This document shows, one piece after another, positions 33,583 to 41,631 of a stretch of 64,000 nt of DNA. Position 1 is the first letter of the stretch. The number at the start of each line of letters is the position of its first letter. The stretch is from Thermoleophilia bacterium SCSIO 60948 (GTDB lineage: Bacteria; Actinomycetota; Thermoleophilia; Solirubrobacterales; 70-9), in the NCBI GenBank assembly GCA_021496505.1, contig CP053031.1, positions 558,001 to 622,000 on the forward strand. Reading direction: 5' to 3'. Under the pieces are notes generated by a model that saw nothing but the letters and a program-made list of their open reading frames with translations, was not told the origin of the DNA and did no database searches. The position numbers and the translations under genes were made by a program.

Positions 33583-34362
33583 ATGGCTGAGTCGCTGATC
33601 GCCTACGAGGTCGCCGACGGGGTCGCGACGATCACGCTCGACAACCCAGAGAAGCGCAACATGCTCTCGCACGCGATGCTCGGCGAGCTGGTCGACGCGT
33701 TCACGCGGGCCCGCGATTCCGACGAGGTCCGGGCCGTCGTTCTGACCGGCCGCGGGAAGGTCTTCTGCGCGGGCGCCGACCTCGGCGGGTTCTCCGGCGA
33801 CGCGACGCTGATCGAGAAGCACCGCGCCTCCGATCTCTTCCTCGAGCTCTTCCGGCTGATCCCTCGGCTCGGCAAGCCGAGCCTCTGCGCGGTCAACGGG
33901 CACGTCCTCGCCGGCGGGCTCGGCCTCGCGATCTCGTGCGACCTCGTGATCGCCAGGCAGGGGGCGGGCTTCGGGACGCCGGAGATCAACGTCGGCGCGT
34001 TCCCCTACATGATCATGGCGCTGATCTATCGCAACGTTCCGCGCAAGAAGGTCAACGAGATGGTCCTGCTCGGCGAGCGGATGAGCGCCGAGGAGGCGGT
34101 CGAGTTCGGGCTCGCGAACAAGGTCGTCGCCGAGGACGAGTTCGACGCCGCGGTCGCCGACTGGGCCGGGCGCCTCGCCTCGAAGAGTCCGCTGCTGATG
34201 CGGATCGGCCACGACGCGATGCACCGTCAGGCCGACATGGCGACAGACGACGCGCTCGAGCACCTGCGCTCGCAGCTCACGCTCACCTTCTCGACTGAGG
34301 ACCTGACCGAGGGGGTCAGGGCGTTCTTCGAGAAGCGCGAGCCGCAGTGGAAGGGCCGCTGA
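33583..34362 (+). CDS. Enoyl-CoA hydratase/isomerase family protein
   Basis: The 259-residue crotonase-fold enzyme has GRGKVFCAGADLGGF and AVNGHVLAGGLGLAISCDL for the oxyanion hole, and GTPEINVGAFP at the position of the catalytic residues. It ends LTEGVRAFFEKREPQWKGR, the usual C-terminus of this family in actinobacteria. With the carboxyltransferase downstream (two bases between stop and ATG) and the acyl-CoA dehydrogenases across the promoter, it resembles the hydratase step of branched-chain acyl-CoA catabolism. Confidence 0.88.
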   Translation: MAESLIAYEVADGVATITLDNPEKRNMLSHAMLGELVDAFTRARDSDEVRAVVLTGRGKVFCAGADLGGFSGDATLIEKHRASDLFLELFRLIPRLGKPSLCAVNGHVLAGGLGLAISCDLVIARQGAGFGTPEINVGAFPYMIMALIYRNVPRKKVNEMVLLGERMSAEEAVEFGLANKVVAEDEFDAAVADWAGRLASKSPLLMRIGHDAMHRQADMATDDALEHLRSQLTLTFSTEDLTEGVRAFFEKREPQWKGR

Positions 34363-34364
34363 GG

Positions 34365-36158
34365 ATGGGTGCGGGAGAGGACACGACTTCGAAGCTCGGG
34401 TCGGAGGACCCGGGGGTCGGTGAGGAGAGAGAGGCACCGGACCGCTCGGGAGGCGGGACCGGCGAGACGCACCCTCTGGACGGAGGAGAGACAGGGCGGG
34501 AGCCCGGCGGTGGCGCGCAGAGCGCCGCCGCCGGTTCCTCTCGCGCCGAGTCGCCCGACGCCGCTCTGACCCCCGACGCCGATCCCTCCACCGACGCCGG
34601 TGAGCAGACCGGCATGGCGCGCCACGTCGCCGAGCTCGCCAAACGCCGTGAGACCGCGCGGCTCGGCGGCGGCGAGGAGAAGATCGACAGGCAGCACGCG
34701 CGCGGCAAGCTGACCGCCCGCGAGCGGATCGAGCTGCTCGTCGACCCCGGCAGCTTCGTCGAGCTCGGCCTCCACGGTCGCCCGCACTTCTCGCAGGCCG
34801 CGATGCAGGGCAAGGACGCGCCGGCAGACGGTGTGGTCACCGGTTGGGGCGATGTCGACGGGCGCCCGGCGGCGATCGCCGCCTACGACTTCACCGTTAT
34901 GGCCGGTTCGATGGGCACGACCGGCGAGATCAAGGTCTCGCGGCTGCGCGAGATGGCGCTCTCGAAGCGGATGCCGATGATCTGGTTGCTCGACTCGGCC
35001 GGAGCGCGGATCCAGGAGGCGGCGGGCTCGCTGTTCGCCGGCTCGGGCCACCTCTTCCAGGAGGAGGTCGTGATGTCGGGCGTCGTGCCGATGGTCGCGG
35101 CGATGATGGGGCCCTGCGCCGCGGGCACGGCCTACATCCCGGCGCTCTCGGACTTCGTGCCGATGGTCTCCGGGCAGGGCGCGATGGCGCTCGCCGGGCC
35201 ACACCTGACGAAGGCGGTCACCGGCGAGGACATCTCGATGGAGGACCTGGGCGGCGCCAAGGTCCACTGCCGCAAATCAGGCGTCGGCGACCTCGAGGTC
35301 AAAGACGACGAGGAGTGCATCAGCAAGGTCCGCGACTACCTGTCCTTCTTCCCGTCGAACTGCGACGCGGCGCCGCCGCGCCGCGAGACGCGCGACCCGG
35401 CCGACCGGATGTCCGATCGGCTACTCGACATCGTCCCCGACTCGGCGCGCAAGCCCTACGACATGTACGACGTGATCGCCGAGATCGTCGATGACGGCGA
35501 GTGGTTCGACATCAAGCCGAAGTTCGCGCGCACGATCATCACGGCGCTGGCGCGGATCGACGGCCGGCCGGTCGGCCTCGTCGCCAATCAGCCGAAGCAC
35601 CTCGGCGGCATCCTCGAGAACGACTCGGCCGACAAGGCCGCGCGGTTCGTCAACCTCTGCGACGCCTTCAACATCCCGCTCGTCTTCCTCCAGGACGTGC
35701 CGGGGTTCATGGTCGGCTCGAAGGTCGAGCACGCCGGGATCATCCGCCACGGCGCAAAGATGCTCTACGCGGTCTCGCGCGCGACGGTGCCCAAGCTGAC
35801 GGTGGTCGTGCGGAAGGCCTACGGCGCCGGCTACTACGTGATGAACGGCCGCGCCTACGAGCCCGACCTGATCGTCGCCTGGCCCGGCGCCGAGATCTCC
35901 GTGATGGGCGCCGAGGGCGCGGTCAACATCATCGGCCGCTCGGCGATCGAGGCCTCCGAGGACCCCGACGCGACGCGCGAGGCGATGCTCGCCGAGGTCC
36001 GCAAGATCATCGATCCCTACATCGCCGCGGGCAACGCGATGATCGACGACATCATCGATCCGCGCGAGACGCGGCCGGTGCTCGCGCGAGCGCTCCGGAT
36101 GGCTGAGAACAAGGAGGTCGCGAGGCCGCGCAAGAAGCATGGGGTGATGCCGGTATGA
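34365..36158 (+). CDS. Acyl-CoA carboxylase carboxyltransferase (beta) subunit
   Basis: From ATG 34365 the protein is about 597 residues. The first roughly 83 residues are low-complexity and acidic, probably disordered; the catalytic carboxyltransferase domain starts near ARHVAELAKRRETARLGGGE. Key segments are WLLDSAGARIQEAAGS, PMVAAMMGPCAAGTAY and IPLVFLQDVPGFMVGS, which bind acyl-CoA and carboxybiotin. It transfers carboxyl from biotin to an acyl-CoA (methylcrotonyl-, propionyl- or geranyl-CoA type). A biotin carrier is encoded at 22832-23044; a biotin carboxylase is not in the window. ATG 34614 would give a form without the extension. Confidence 0.88.
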   Translation: MGAGEDTTSKLGSEDPGVGEEREAPDRSGGGTGETHPLDGGETGREPGGGAQSAAAGSSRAESPDAALTPDADPSTDAGEQTGMARHVAELAKRRETARLGGGEEKIDRQHARGKLTARERIELLVDPGSFVELGLHGRPHFSQAAMQGKDAPADGVVTGWGDVDGRPAAIAAYDFTVMAGSMGTTGEIKVSRLREMALSKRMPMIWLLDSAGARIQEAAGSLFAGSGHLFQEEVVMSGVVPMVAAMMGPCAAGTAYIPALSDFVPMVSGQGAMALAGPHLTKAVTGEDISMEDLGGAKVHCRKSGVGDLEVKDDEECISKVRDYLSFFPSNCDAAPPRRETRDPADRMSDRLLDIVPDSARKPYDMYDVIAEIVDDGEWFDIKPKFARTIITALARIDGRPVGLVANQPKHLGGILENDSADKAARFVNLCDAFNIPLVFLQDVPGFMVGSKVEHAGIIRHGAKMLYAVSRATVPKLTVVVRKAYGAGYYVMNGRAYEPDLIVAWPGAEISVMGAEGAVNIIGRSAIEASEDPDATREAMLAEVRKIIDPYIAAGNAMIDDIIDPRETRPVLARALRMAENKEVARPRKKHGVMPV

Positions 36159-36220
36159 GGAGTGGCGGGACTCCGGGTCACCGAGGGAGGGCCGTCCGCA
36201 AACCGGTCGGGCAGGTCGCG

Positions 36221-36257
36221 GTCGGGGTTTGCAGGCCATACGACGGCGAACCCCGAC
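36221..36257. repeat. 37-bp hairpin repeat, copy 1
   Basis: GTCGGGGTT (36221-36229) and AACCCCGAC (36249-36257) form a perfect 9-bp stem around a 19-base loop containing TGCAGGCCATACGACGGCG. The same 37-bp unit recurs 62 bp downstream with only two differences. It resembles a REP-type intergenic repeat between the carboxyltransferase and BKACE genes. Confidence 0.75.
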
Positions 36258-36282
36258 GACTCGCGTCGGTCGGCTTGCCGCC

Positions 36283-36319
36283 GTCGGGGTTTGCAGGCCG
36301 TACGACGGCGAGCCCCGAC
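36283..36319. repeat. 37-bp hairpin repeat, copy 2
   Basis: Second copy of the 37-bp unit. The stem GTCGGGGTT / AGCCCCGAC differs from copy 1 by one base that turns an A-T pair into a G-T wobble, so pairing is preserved; the loop differs at one base. It lies about 24 bases upstream of the GTG start of the BKACE gene and could affect its translation or mRNA stability. Confidence 0.75.
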
Positions 36320-36342
36320 CGCGCCATGTCGGAGGTCTCTCG

Positions 36343-37239
36343 GTGAGCCGATTCGAGGACCCGGTCGTGATCTCGTGCTCGATCTCGGGCGCGATCGCGA
36401 ACCGCGAGCAGTGCCCGGCGATCCCGTACACGCCCGAGGAGTACGGAGCGGAGGCGCGGCGCGCGGTCGACGAGGGCGCGTCGCAGATCCACATCCACGC
36501 TCGGACGCCCGACGGCACGCCGTCGTATGAGATCGAGGACTTCGCGGCGATCACCGAGGCGATCCGCTCGGAGGCCGGCGAAGACGTGATCATCAACTAC
36601 TCGACCGGCGCGCTGGGCATCCCGATCGAGAAGCGGCTCGAATATCTGCGGGCGCTCAAGCCCGACGTCGCCGCGCTCAACATGAGCTCGATGAACTACG
36701 CGAAGTACTCGCGACGGCGCAAGGACTTCGTCTTCCAGGCCGTGTTCGAGAACTCGTTCGAGACGATCACGACGTTCATCGGCGAGATGAACGCGCTCGG
36801 GATCCAGCCCGAGCACGAGTGCTTCGACGCCGGCCACGTCGCGAACCTCGATCCGCTGATCGACATGGGGCTGCTCAGCGCCCCGCATCAGGTCTCGCTC
36901 GTCATGGGCGTCACCGGCGGGATCCGGCCGACGCCCCGCAACGTCTCGCTGATGGCCGACCAGGTACCGGGCGGCGCGCAGGGCACCGAGTCGAACTGGC
37001 AGGTGATCGGCGTCTCGCGCGACCAGTGGAAGCTGCTGTCGGCAGCTTTGACTCTCGGCGGCAACGTCCGCGCCGGCCTCGAGGACAATCTCTACCTGCC
37101 CGACGGGACGATGGCGAGCTCGAACGGCGACCTGATCGGCGAGGCGCGACGGATGGCCGAGGCGATCGGACGGCGCGCGGCGAGTGTCTCCGAGGCCCGC
37201 GAGCTGCTCGGCGTGCCCCGGCGCGCCGAGGCGGCGTGA
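36343..37239 (+). CDS. BKACE-family beta-keto acid cleavage enzyme (DUF849)
   Basis: The 298-residue protein matches the 3-keto-5-aminohexanoate cleavage enzyme family: VISCSISGAIANREQ, GASQIHIHARTPDG (zinc-binding His-x-His), INYSTGALGIP, and HQVSLVMGVTGGIRPTP. The reaction swaps a beta-keto acid with acetyl-CoA to give acetoacetate and a new CoA ester. Start set at GTG 36343 after GGAGG. GTG of the next gene overlaps its stop. Combined with a CoA-transferase and MerR regulator downstream, it fits a beta-keto acid pathway; the true substrate is not known. Confidence 0.87.
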   Translation: MSRFEDPVVISCSISGAIANREQCPAIPYTPEEYGAEARRAVDEGASQIHIHARTPDGTPSYEIEDFAAITEAIRSEAGEDVIINYSTGALGIPIEKRLEYLRALKPDVAALNMSSMNYAKYSRRRKDFVFQAVFENSFETITTFIGEMNALGIQPEHECFDAGHVANLDPLIDMGLLSAPHQVSLVMGVTGGIRPTPRNVSLMADQVPGGAQGTESNWQVIGVSRDQWKLLSAALTLGGNVRAGLEDNLYLPDGTMASSNGDLIGEARRMAEAIGRRAASVSEARELLGVPRRAEAA

Positions 37240-38498
37240 GCGAGACGCACGCCGGCTCCCGCCCGCAGGGTGCCGGCGCGCTGTCGGACATCACCGTCCT
37301 CGACCTGACTCGGCTGCTCCCCGGTGGCTTCGCGTCGCTGATGCTCGCCGACCTCGGCGCCGACGTGATCAAGGTCGAGGACACGGGTGCGGGCGACTAC
37401 GTGCGCTGGTCGCCGCCGTTCCACGGCGACGAGGACTCACCGAGCGGGACCCGCTCGGCGCTCTACCTCGGGCTCAACCGCGGCAAGCGCTCGATCCGCC
37501 TCGACCTCAAGTCCGACGCGGGCCGCGCGGCGATGCTCGAGCTCGTCGCGGAGGCGGACGTCGTGCTCGACGGCTTCCGCCCGGGGGTCATGGACCGGCT
37601 CGGGCTCGGCTACCAGACGCTCCGCGAGCGCAACCGGGGCATCGTCGTCTGCTCGATCACCGGCTACGGATCGGACGGCCCGAACGTTGCCCGCGCCGGT
37701 CACGACATCAACTACCTGTCGCTCAACGGGATGCTCGGACTCGCCGGCTCGCGCGACGGTGCCCCGACGCTCGCCGGCGGGCAGATCGCCGACGTCGGCG
37801 GCGGTGCCCTGTTCGCCGCGTTCGCCGTGATGGCGGCGCTGTGGGAGCGCCGTCGCTCCGGCGAGGGCCAGTTCATCGACGTCTCGATGACCGACGGCTC
37901 GCTGTCGTGGCTCGCGATGCAGGCGGCTGCGGTGCTCTGCGACGGGACGGATCTCGAGCGCGGCGCCGGTCCGCTCAACGGCGGCATCGCCTGTTACCTG
38001 ACCTACGAGTGCGCCGACGGCTGGGTCGCGTGCGGTGCGCTCGAGCCGAAGTTCTGGGCGCGCTTCTGCGAGGGCACGGGGCACCCGGAGCTCGTCGCCG
38101 ACCAGTTCGCGCCGACCGGGTCCGACGGCTGGCGCCGCGTCGCCGACGTCTTCGCCGGGCGCGCGCGCGAGGACTGGCGGCAGTTCAACGACGAGCACGA
38201 CTGCTGCATCGAGCCCGTGCTCGGCCTCGCCGAGGCGCTCGACTCCGAGCTCGTCGCGGCGAGGGGGATGCGCGTGTCGATCGACCAGCCGGGCGTCGGC
38301 GAGGTCGAGATGCTCGGCAGCCCGCTGCGCCTGTCGCGGACGCCCGCGGACCCGACCCGTCCGGCGCCCGCGCTCGGAGCCGACACCCGCGCCGTCCTGA
38401 TCGGCGCCGGCCTCTCCGAGGCGGACGTAGAGCGCCTGATCGCCGACGGCGCCGCGGCGACCGACGCCGAGGAGGCGGGCGGGAGCTTCCTCGGATGA
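37236..38498 (+). CDS. Family III CoA-transferase (CaiB/BaiF)
   Basis: From GTG 37236 the protein is 420 residues. It shows the family features LSDITVLDLTRLLPGGFASL, LGADVIKVEDTGAGDYVRW, the GLNRGKRSIRLDLKS motif and GQFIDVSMTDGSLSW, which holds the catalytic Asp. These enzymes move CoA between carboxylic acids without ATP. The gene overlaps the BKACE stop (GTGA) and the MerR start (ATGA), so the three are expected to be made together. It probably activates an acid entering the local acyl-CoA pathway. Confidence 0.88.
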   Translation: MSETHAGSRPQGAGALSDITVLDLTRLLPGGFASLMLADLGADVIKVEDTGAGDYVRWSPPFHGDEDSPSGTRSALYLGLNRGKRSIRLDLKSDAGRAAMLELVAEADVVLDGFRPGVMDRLGLGYQTLRERNRGIVVCSITGYGSDGPNVARAGHDINYLSLNGMLGLAGSRDGAPTLAGGQIADVGGGALFAAFAVMAALWERRRSGEGQFIDVSMTDGSLSWLAMQAAAVLCDGTDLERGAGPLNGGIACYLTYECADGWVACGALEPKFWARFCEGTGHPELVADQFAPTGSDGWRRVADVFAGRAREDWRQFNDEHDCCIEPVLGLAEALDSELVAARGMRVSIDQPGVGEVEMLGSPLRLSRTPADPTRPAPALGADTRAVLIGAGLSEADVERLIADGAAATDAEEAGGSFLG

Positions 38499-39241
38499 CC
38501 GACGCGCGCACCGAGGCATCCGAGCAGTCCGGCGTCGCCCCCGAGGAGCTGCTCAAGATCAGCCAGGTCGCCGAGCTCTCGGGCGTCCCCGTCGCGACGA
38601 TCCGCCACTACCTGCGCGAGGGGCTGCTCCCCGAACCGGTCAAGACGTCGCGCAACATGGCGTATTACACGCCCGAGTTCGTCGAGCGGATCCGGGCGAT
38701 CAAGCGCCTGCAGGAGGAGCGGTTCATGCCGCTGCGCGTGATCCGCGACATCCTCGGCGAAGACGCCGACCCGGACCGTCTGGCCGAGGCGCTCGAGCTC
38801 GGCGACCGCATTCTCGAGCGCTCACGCGCGGCAGAAGGTGACCGGATGGCGGTCGAGCGCGTGTCCGAGCTCTACGAGGTGCCGGTCGAGGCGCTCGGGC
38901 GGATGACCGAGCTCGGCGTCCTCACGCCCGACGAGCGCGGGCTCTCGCCGACGGACGTGCGGATCGTCGAGGCGATCGCTCGCTTTCGGGTCGGCGGCTA
39001 CGACGAGAGCCTCGGCTTCACGGTCTACGACACGTTGCGCTACCGAGCAGCGCTCGAAGCGCTCGTCGCCGAGGAGGTCCGGGTGCTGATGGAGCGGCTT
39101 CCCGGCCGCGTCGGCACCGAGCGTGCCGTGGAGCTGATCGAGTCCGGCGTCGAGCCGCTCAACGACCTCATCGCCGCGCTCCATTCGAAACTGCTGGTCA
39201 GCGCCGTGGAGGGTCTCCGCGACTCGGAGGCGGGCGGGTGA
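38495..39241 (+). CDS. MerR-family transcriptional regulator
   Basis: The 248-residue protein has a MerR-type winged helix near residues 18-90 (LLKISQVAELSGVPVATIRHY recognises DNA; LREGLLPEP follows), then a long helix and an unusual C-terminal domain of about 110 residues that has no metal-binding Cys pattern. Together with the acyl-CoA genes just upstream, it may sense an acyl-CoA or keto acid. MerR proteins often control divergent or adjacent promoters with long spacers; the TGACA inverted repeat at 39276-39292 is a candidate target. Start by ATGA overlap with the CoA-transferase. Confidence 0.83.
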   Translation: MTDARTEASEQSGVAPEELLKISQVAELSGVPVATIRHYLREGLLPEPVKTSRNMAYYTPEFVERIRAIKRLQEERFMPLRVIRDILGEDADPDRLAEALELGDRILERSRAAEGDRMAVERVSELYEVPVEALGRMTELGVLTPDERGLSPTDVRIVEAIARFRVGGYDESLGFTVYDTLRYRAALEALVAEEVRVLMERLPGRVGTERAVELIESGVEPLNDLIAALHSKLLVSAVEGLRDSEAGG

Positions 39242-39275
39242 GCCGGCCGGCCGGCGTCCGGGTCTGGCCGCAACC

Positions 39276-39292
39276 TTGACACTTACCTGTCA
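39276..39292 (+). promoter_or_regulatory. -35-like box inside a TGACA-N6-TGTCA inverted repeat
   Basis: TTGACA (39276-39281) is a consensus -35; it overlaps TGACA (39277-39281) and TGTCA (39288-39292), a perfect inverted repeat with a six-base spacer. A TACGTT follows 22 bases later, so the spacing is longer than usual, as in promoters controlled by MerR regulators. The MerR gene ends 35 bases upstream. It also holds an AGG/AAG imperfect repeat (CTTACCT...AGGCAAG). Confidence 0.45.
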
Positions 39293-39338
39293 GTAGGCAA
39301 GCCTACGTTTGAGCGTCGACGCCGAGGAGGTGGGCGCG

Positions 39339-39449
39339 ATGAACCCTCACCGCGAGGGCGATGTGAGGCGCCGGTCGTCTATGAGCGGCACGCCGCCGTT
39401 CCGCGCACGACCGGCGGCCCCGCCGATCAGGGCTGGGTCGCTGCGATGA
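39339..39449 (+). CDS. Possible 36-residue leader ORF before the cupin gene
   Basis: ATG at 39339 has GGAGGTGGG close upstream and opens 36 codons (starting MNPHREGDVRRRSSMSG). Its TGA (39447-39449) overlaps the cupin ATG (39446) as ATGA. The product is small, basic and of no known family. It could be a translational leader that sets cupin expression, or a non-functional frame. The good ribosome-binding site and overlap are the only evidence. Confidence 0.35.
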   Translation: MNPHREGDVRRRSSMSGTPPFRARPAAPPIRAGSLR

Positions 39450-39817
39450 CGAAGCTGGCCGGCGCCGGTTTCACGCTCGTTTCGGGCGAGGCGATCGAGC
39501 GCCTCGGCGGCTGGTCGCTGGTGCGGCGGTCACTGGGAGTGGCTTCGTTCGGGATCAACCGGGTCGAGATCGAGCCGGGCGAGGAGATTCCCGAGCACGA
39601 CGAGATCGAGCGCGATCAGGAGGAAGTGTTCTTCGTCCTCTCAGGCTCGCCGACGATCGTGATCGATGGCGAGGCGCACCCCGCGCCCGCCGGCACCTTC
39701 GCTCGCCTCGATCCCGAACTGCGCCGCACGGTGCGCAACCCGACCGACGAGCCGACTGAGGTCCTGATCGTCTCGGCGCCTCGCCGCAGCGGCTACGAGC
39801 CGATGGAGTGGGCATGA
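39446..39817 (+). CDS. Cupin-domain protein
   Basis: The 123-residue cupin has FGINRVEIEPGEEIPEHDEI, EEVFFVLSGSPTIVIDGEAH and an AGTFARLDPELRRTVRNP segment in the position of motif 2. The usual three His ligands are reduced: one His is in IPEHDE and another in GEAHP, with acidic residues elsewhere, so metal binding is uncertain. The reading frame is coupled to the SnoaL-like gene (ATGA). It may be a sensor or ligand-binding protein, inferred from size only. Confidence 0.75.
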   Translation: MTKLAGAGFTLVSGEAIERLGGWSLVRRSLGVASFGINRVEIEPGEEIPEHDEIERDQEEVFFVLSGSPTIVIDGEAHPAPAGTFARLDPELRRTVRNPTDEPTEVLIVSAPRRSGYEPMEWA

Positions 39818-40200
39818 GCGCATCGGCATTGGCCGTCATCGAGCCCTACAACGCGGCCTGGAATCGCCACGACATCGACGCCATCTGCTCGCGCCACGCC
39901 GAGACGATCGTCTTCGAGAACCACACGGCCGCCGAGCGAGCCGAGGGCGCCGAGGAGGTGCGCGCGCACATCGCCGCGATCCTCGCCCGCTGGCCCGACC
40001 TGAGCTTTCGGCCGCGAAGCACCTACGCGGGTGACGACTTCGCCGTCTGCGAATGGACTGCGACGGCGACCGCGCCTGACGGCCGCCTTCTCGAGTGGGA
40101 CGGCGTCGACCTGTTTCCGCTCACCGGCGGCCTGATCGCGCGTAAGGACGTCTACTCGACCTCGTCGACGCCCCGGGTGCTCAAACCGGGCGGAGGGTGA
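39814..40200 (+). CDS. SnoaL-like / NTF2-fold protein
   Basis: The 128-residue protein has the cone-shaped alpha+beta barrel pattern of the NTF2/SnoaL superfamily: YNAAWNRHDIDAICSRHAET, EEVRAHIAAILARWPDLSF and YAGDDFAVCEWTATATAPDG, then GVDLFPLTGGLIARKDVY with the typical final strand. Members bind small molecules and may be isomerases or hydratases. ATG 39814 overlaps the cupin stop. The C-terminus is short and basic. Confidence 0.78.
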   Translation: MSASALAVIEPYNAAWNRHDIDAICSRHAETIVFENHTAAERAEGAEEVRAHIAAILARWPDLSFRPRSTYAGDDFAVCEWTATATAPDGRLLEWDGVDLFPLTGGLIARKDVYSTSSTPRVLKPGGG

Positions 40201-40225
40201 AGAGGCACCAACGCGCCTCGGTCGG

Positions 40226-40612
40226 TCAGTCCGAGTCCTCTGGGTTGACCGCTTCGTTCTCGTCCTCGACCTCGTCCTGACTGACGACGTGATCGGACTC
40301 GCCGTAGGTCGCCTCGGCGCTGAGCGGCTCCTCGGCGCGGCCCTCGTGGCCAAGCGGGTTGACGCCGGAGTCGCCGTGCTCGGCCTCGTCGATCAGCGCC
40401 TCCTCGGCGAGCTCGAAGCCCTCGGCCTCGCCGCCGCCGCCCTCCTCGACCGGAATCTGCGCCGGGTCCTGGTCGGGGTAGGCATTGCCGGGGTCGCCGC
40501 CGATCCGGGCGGCCTCCTCGGCCGCGAGCTCGGTCTCCTCGTCGACGATCGGGTCGCCGCTCGGCTGGTCGATGTCGGGCTCGCGGGGTGAGTCGGTCTC
40601 TGCGAAGTTCAT
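40226..40612 (-). CDS. Small acidic protein of unknown function
   Basis: The 128-residue product is strongly acidic: Glu and Asp make up a large fraction of it and there are only a few basic residues. It has no signal peptide or hydrophobic stretch, so it is probably a cytoplasmic, largely disordered protein. The LAEEALIDEAEHGDSGVNPL and EEPLSAEATYGESDHVVSQD segments are the only features. Such proteins are common in actinobacteria without known function. Convergent with the SnoaL gene. Confidence 0.45.
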   Translation of the reverse strand: MNFAETDSPREPDIDQPSGDPIVDEETELAAEEAARIGGDPGNAYPDQDPAQIPVEEGGGGEAEGFELAEEALIDEAEHGDSGVNPLGHEGRAEEPLSAEATYGESDHVVSQDEVEDENEAVNPEDSD

Positions 40613-40666
40613 CGCCGCTTCGCCTACCCCCCGCGGCCCCGGGTAACACGAAGGGCGAGCGGCCGA

Positions 40667-41140
40667 CTAGCTCGCGTCCGGGTCCGGACCGACCTTTTCG
40701 AGCGCGGAGATCAGCGGCCCCGCCGGGTCCCCCGGCTCGCCGCGCTCAAGCGAGGCGGAGTCGACGCGCAGGCGCTCGTCGCCGTAGGTGATCTCGTAGA
40801 CGAAGCAGTCGGCGCAGGCGGGGGTCGTCGCATCGCCGATCTCCTCGAAGGGCGTCTCCGCCGCCAGCTCGGCGAGTCGGTCGAGCTCGGCGTCGCCGAC
40901 CGTGAAGCTCTTCGGCTCGACCTTCGGGCCGAACGCCTCGCGCTCGTCGAAGACACCGGAACCATCGGGGTCGACGGTGGTCTCGTACAAGGTCCCGGCG
41001 ATGCCGCCTCCGCGGCTGATCGTGATCGGTGCGGCGAGGCCGGAGGGCTCCGACTCGGGCTCCGCGCCCGAACCGCATCCCACGCCGAAGCCGAGCAACC
41101 CGACCAGCCCGACCGCGATCACCCGGCGCGCGCCGCTCAC
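40667..41140 (-). CDS. Secreted lipoprotein-like protein with a C-x2-C motif (paralogue A)
   Basis: The 157-residue protein starts with a hydrophobic segment (VIAVGLVGLLGFGVGCGSG) ending in a Cys that resembles a lipobox, so it is probably membrane-anchored outside. Residues ACADCFVYEITYGDERLRVDSA contain a Cys-x-x-Cys followed by a short beta region that the adjacent paralogue B shares (CLDCPIYDVRLGPERLGFD). GTG 41140 overlaps the TGA of paralogue B (GTGA), so the two are co-translated. Function unknown. Confidence 0.6.
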   Translation of the reverse strand: MSGARRVIAVGLVGLLGFGVGCGSGAEPESEPSGLAAPITISRGGGIAGTLYETTVDPDGSGVFDEREAFGPKVEPKSFTVGDAELDRLAELAAETPFEEIGDATTPACADCFVYEITYGDERLRVDSASLERGEPGDPAGPLISALEKVGPDPDAS

Positions 41141-41613
41141 CGGGTCAGCTCCTCCGGCACCGTCGCCTCGATCTTCTCGACCAGACGGTTCAGGACCACC
41201 GAGCGGTCGCGCGCGGCGTGATCGAAGCCGAGCCGCTCGGGCCCGAGGCGCACGTCGTAGATCGGGCAGTCGAGACATCGCAGGGGCAGCCGCGCGGAGC
41301 CTTGCGCGAAGGCGATCTCGGCGGCACCGGCGACCGCGTCGTACTCACGCGGGCCGACGCCGAAGCTCAGCCTCGCTGCGTTCCCGTTCTCGACCCAGGC
41401 CTCGCCGTTCGGGGCGATCGCGATCCGCTCGTCGACCCCGCCGACCTCGCCGGCCGAGACCGTCAACGTGACCGGGTCGTCGATGAGGGGGTCGACGGTG
41501 GTGGTCGTCGTGGTCATGTCCCCGCCGGTGCCGAACGCGGCCAGGGCCAGGGCGGTGACGAGCAGCGTCGCGGGATCCATGTCGGTGCTACGGCCCGCGG
41601 CGGGGCCCGTCAC
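41137..41613 (-). CDS. Secreted protein with a C-x2-C motif (paralogue B)
   Basis: The up to 158-residue protein has a signal-like hydrophobic segment (LLVTALALAAFGTGG) and the same core as paralogue A: a Cys-x-x-Cys at CLDCPIYDVRLGPERLGFD. It is a tandem duplicate with about the same length. Both starts (GTG at 41613 and ATG at 41580) give a leader; the shorter one fits a normal signal peptide. The pair may form disulphide-bonded secreted proteins. I do not recognise the family. Confidence 0.55.
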   Translation of the reverse strand: MTGPAAGRSTDMDPATLLVTALALAAFGTGGDMTTTTTTVDPLIDDPVTLTVSAGEVGGVDERIAIAPNGEAWVENGNAARLSFGVGPREYDAVAGAAEIAFAQGSARLPLRCLDCPIYDVRLGPERLGFDHAARDRSVVLNRLVEKIEATVPEELTR

Positions 41614-41631
41614 ACGAGCGGGCCGATCGGT

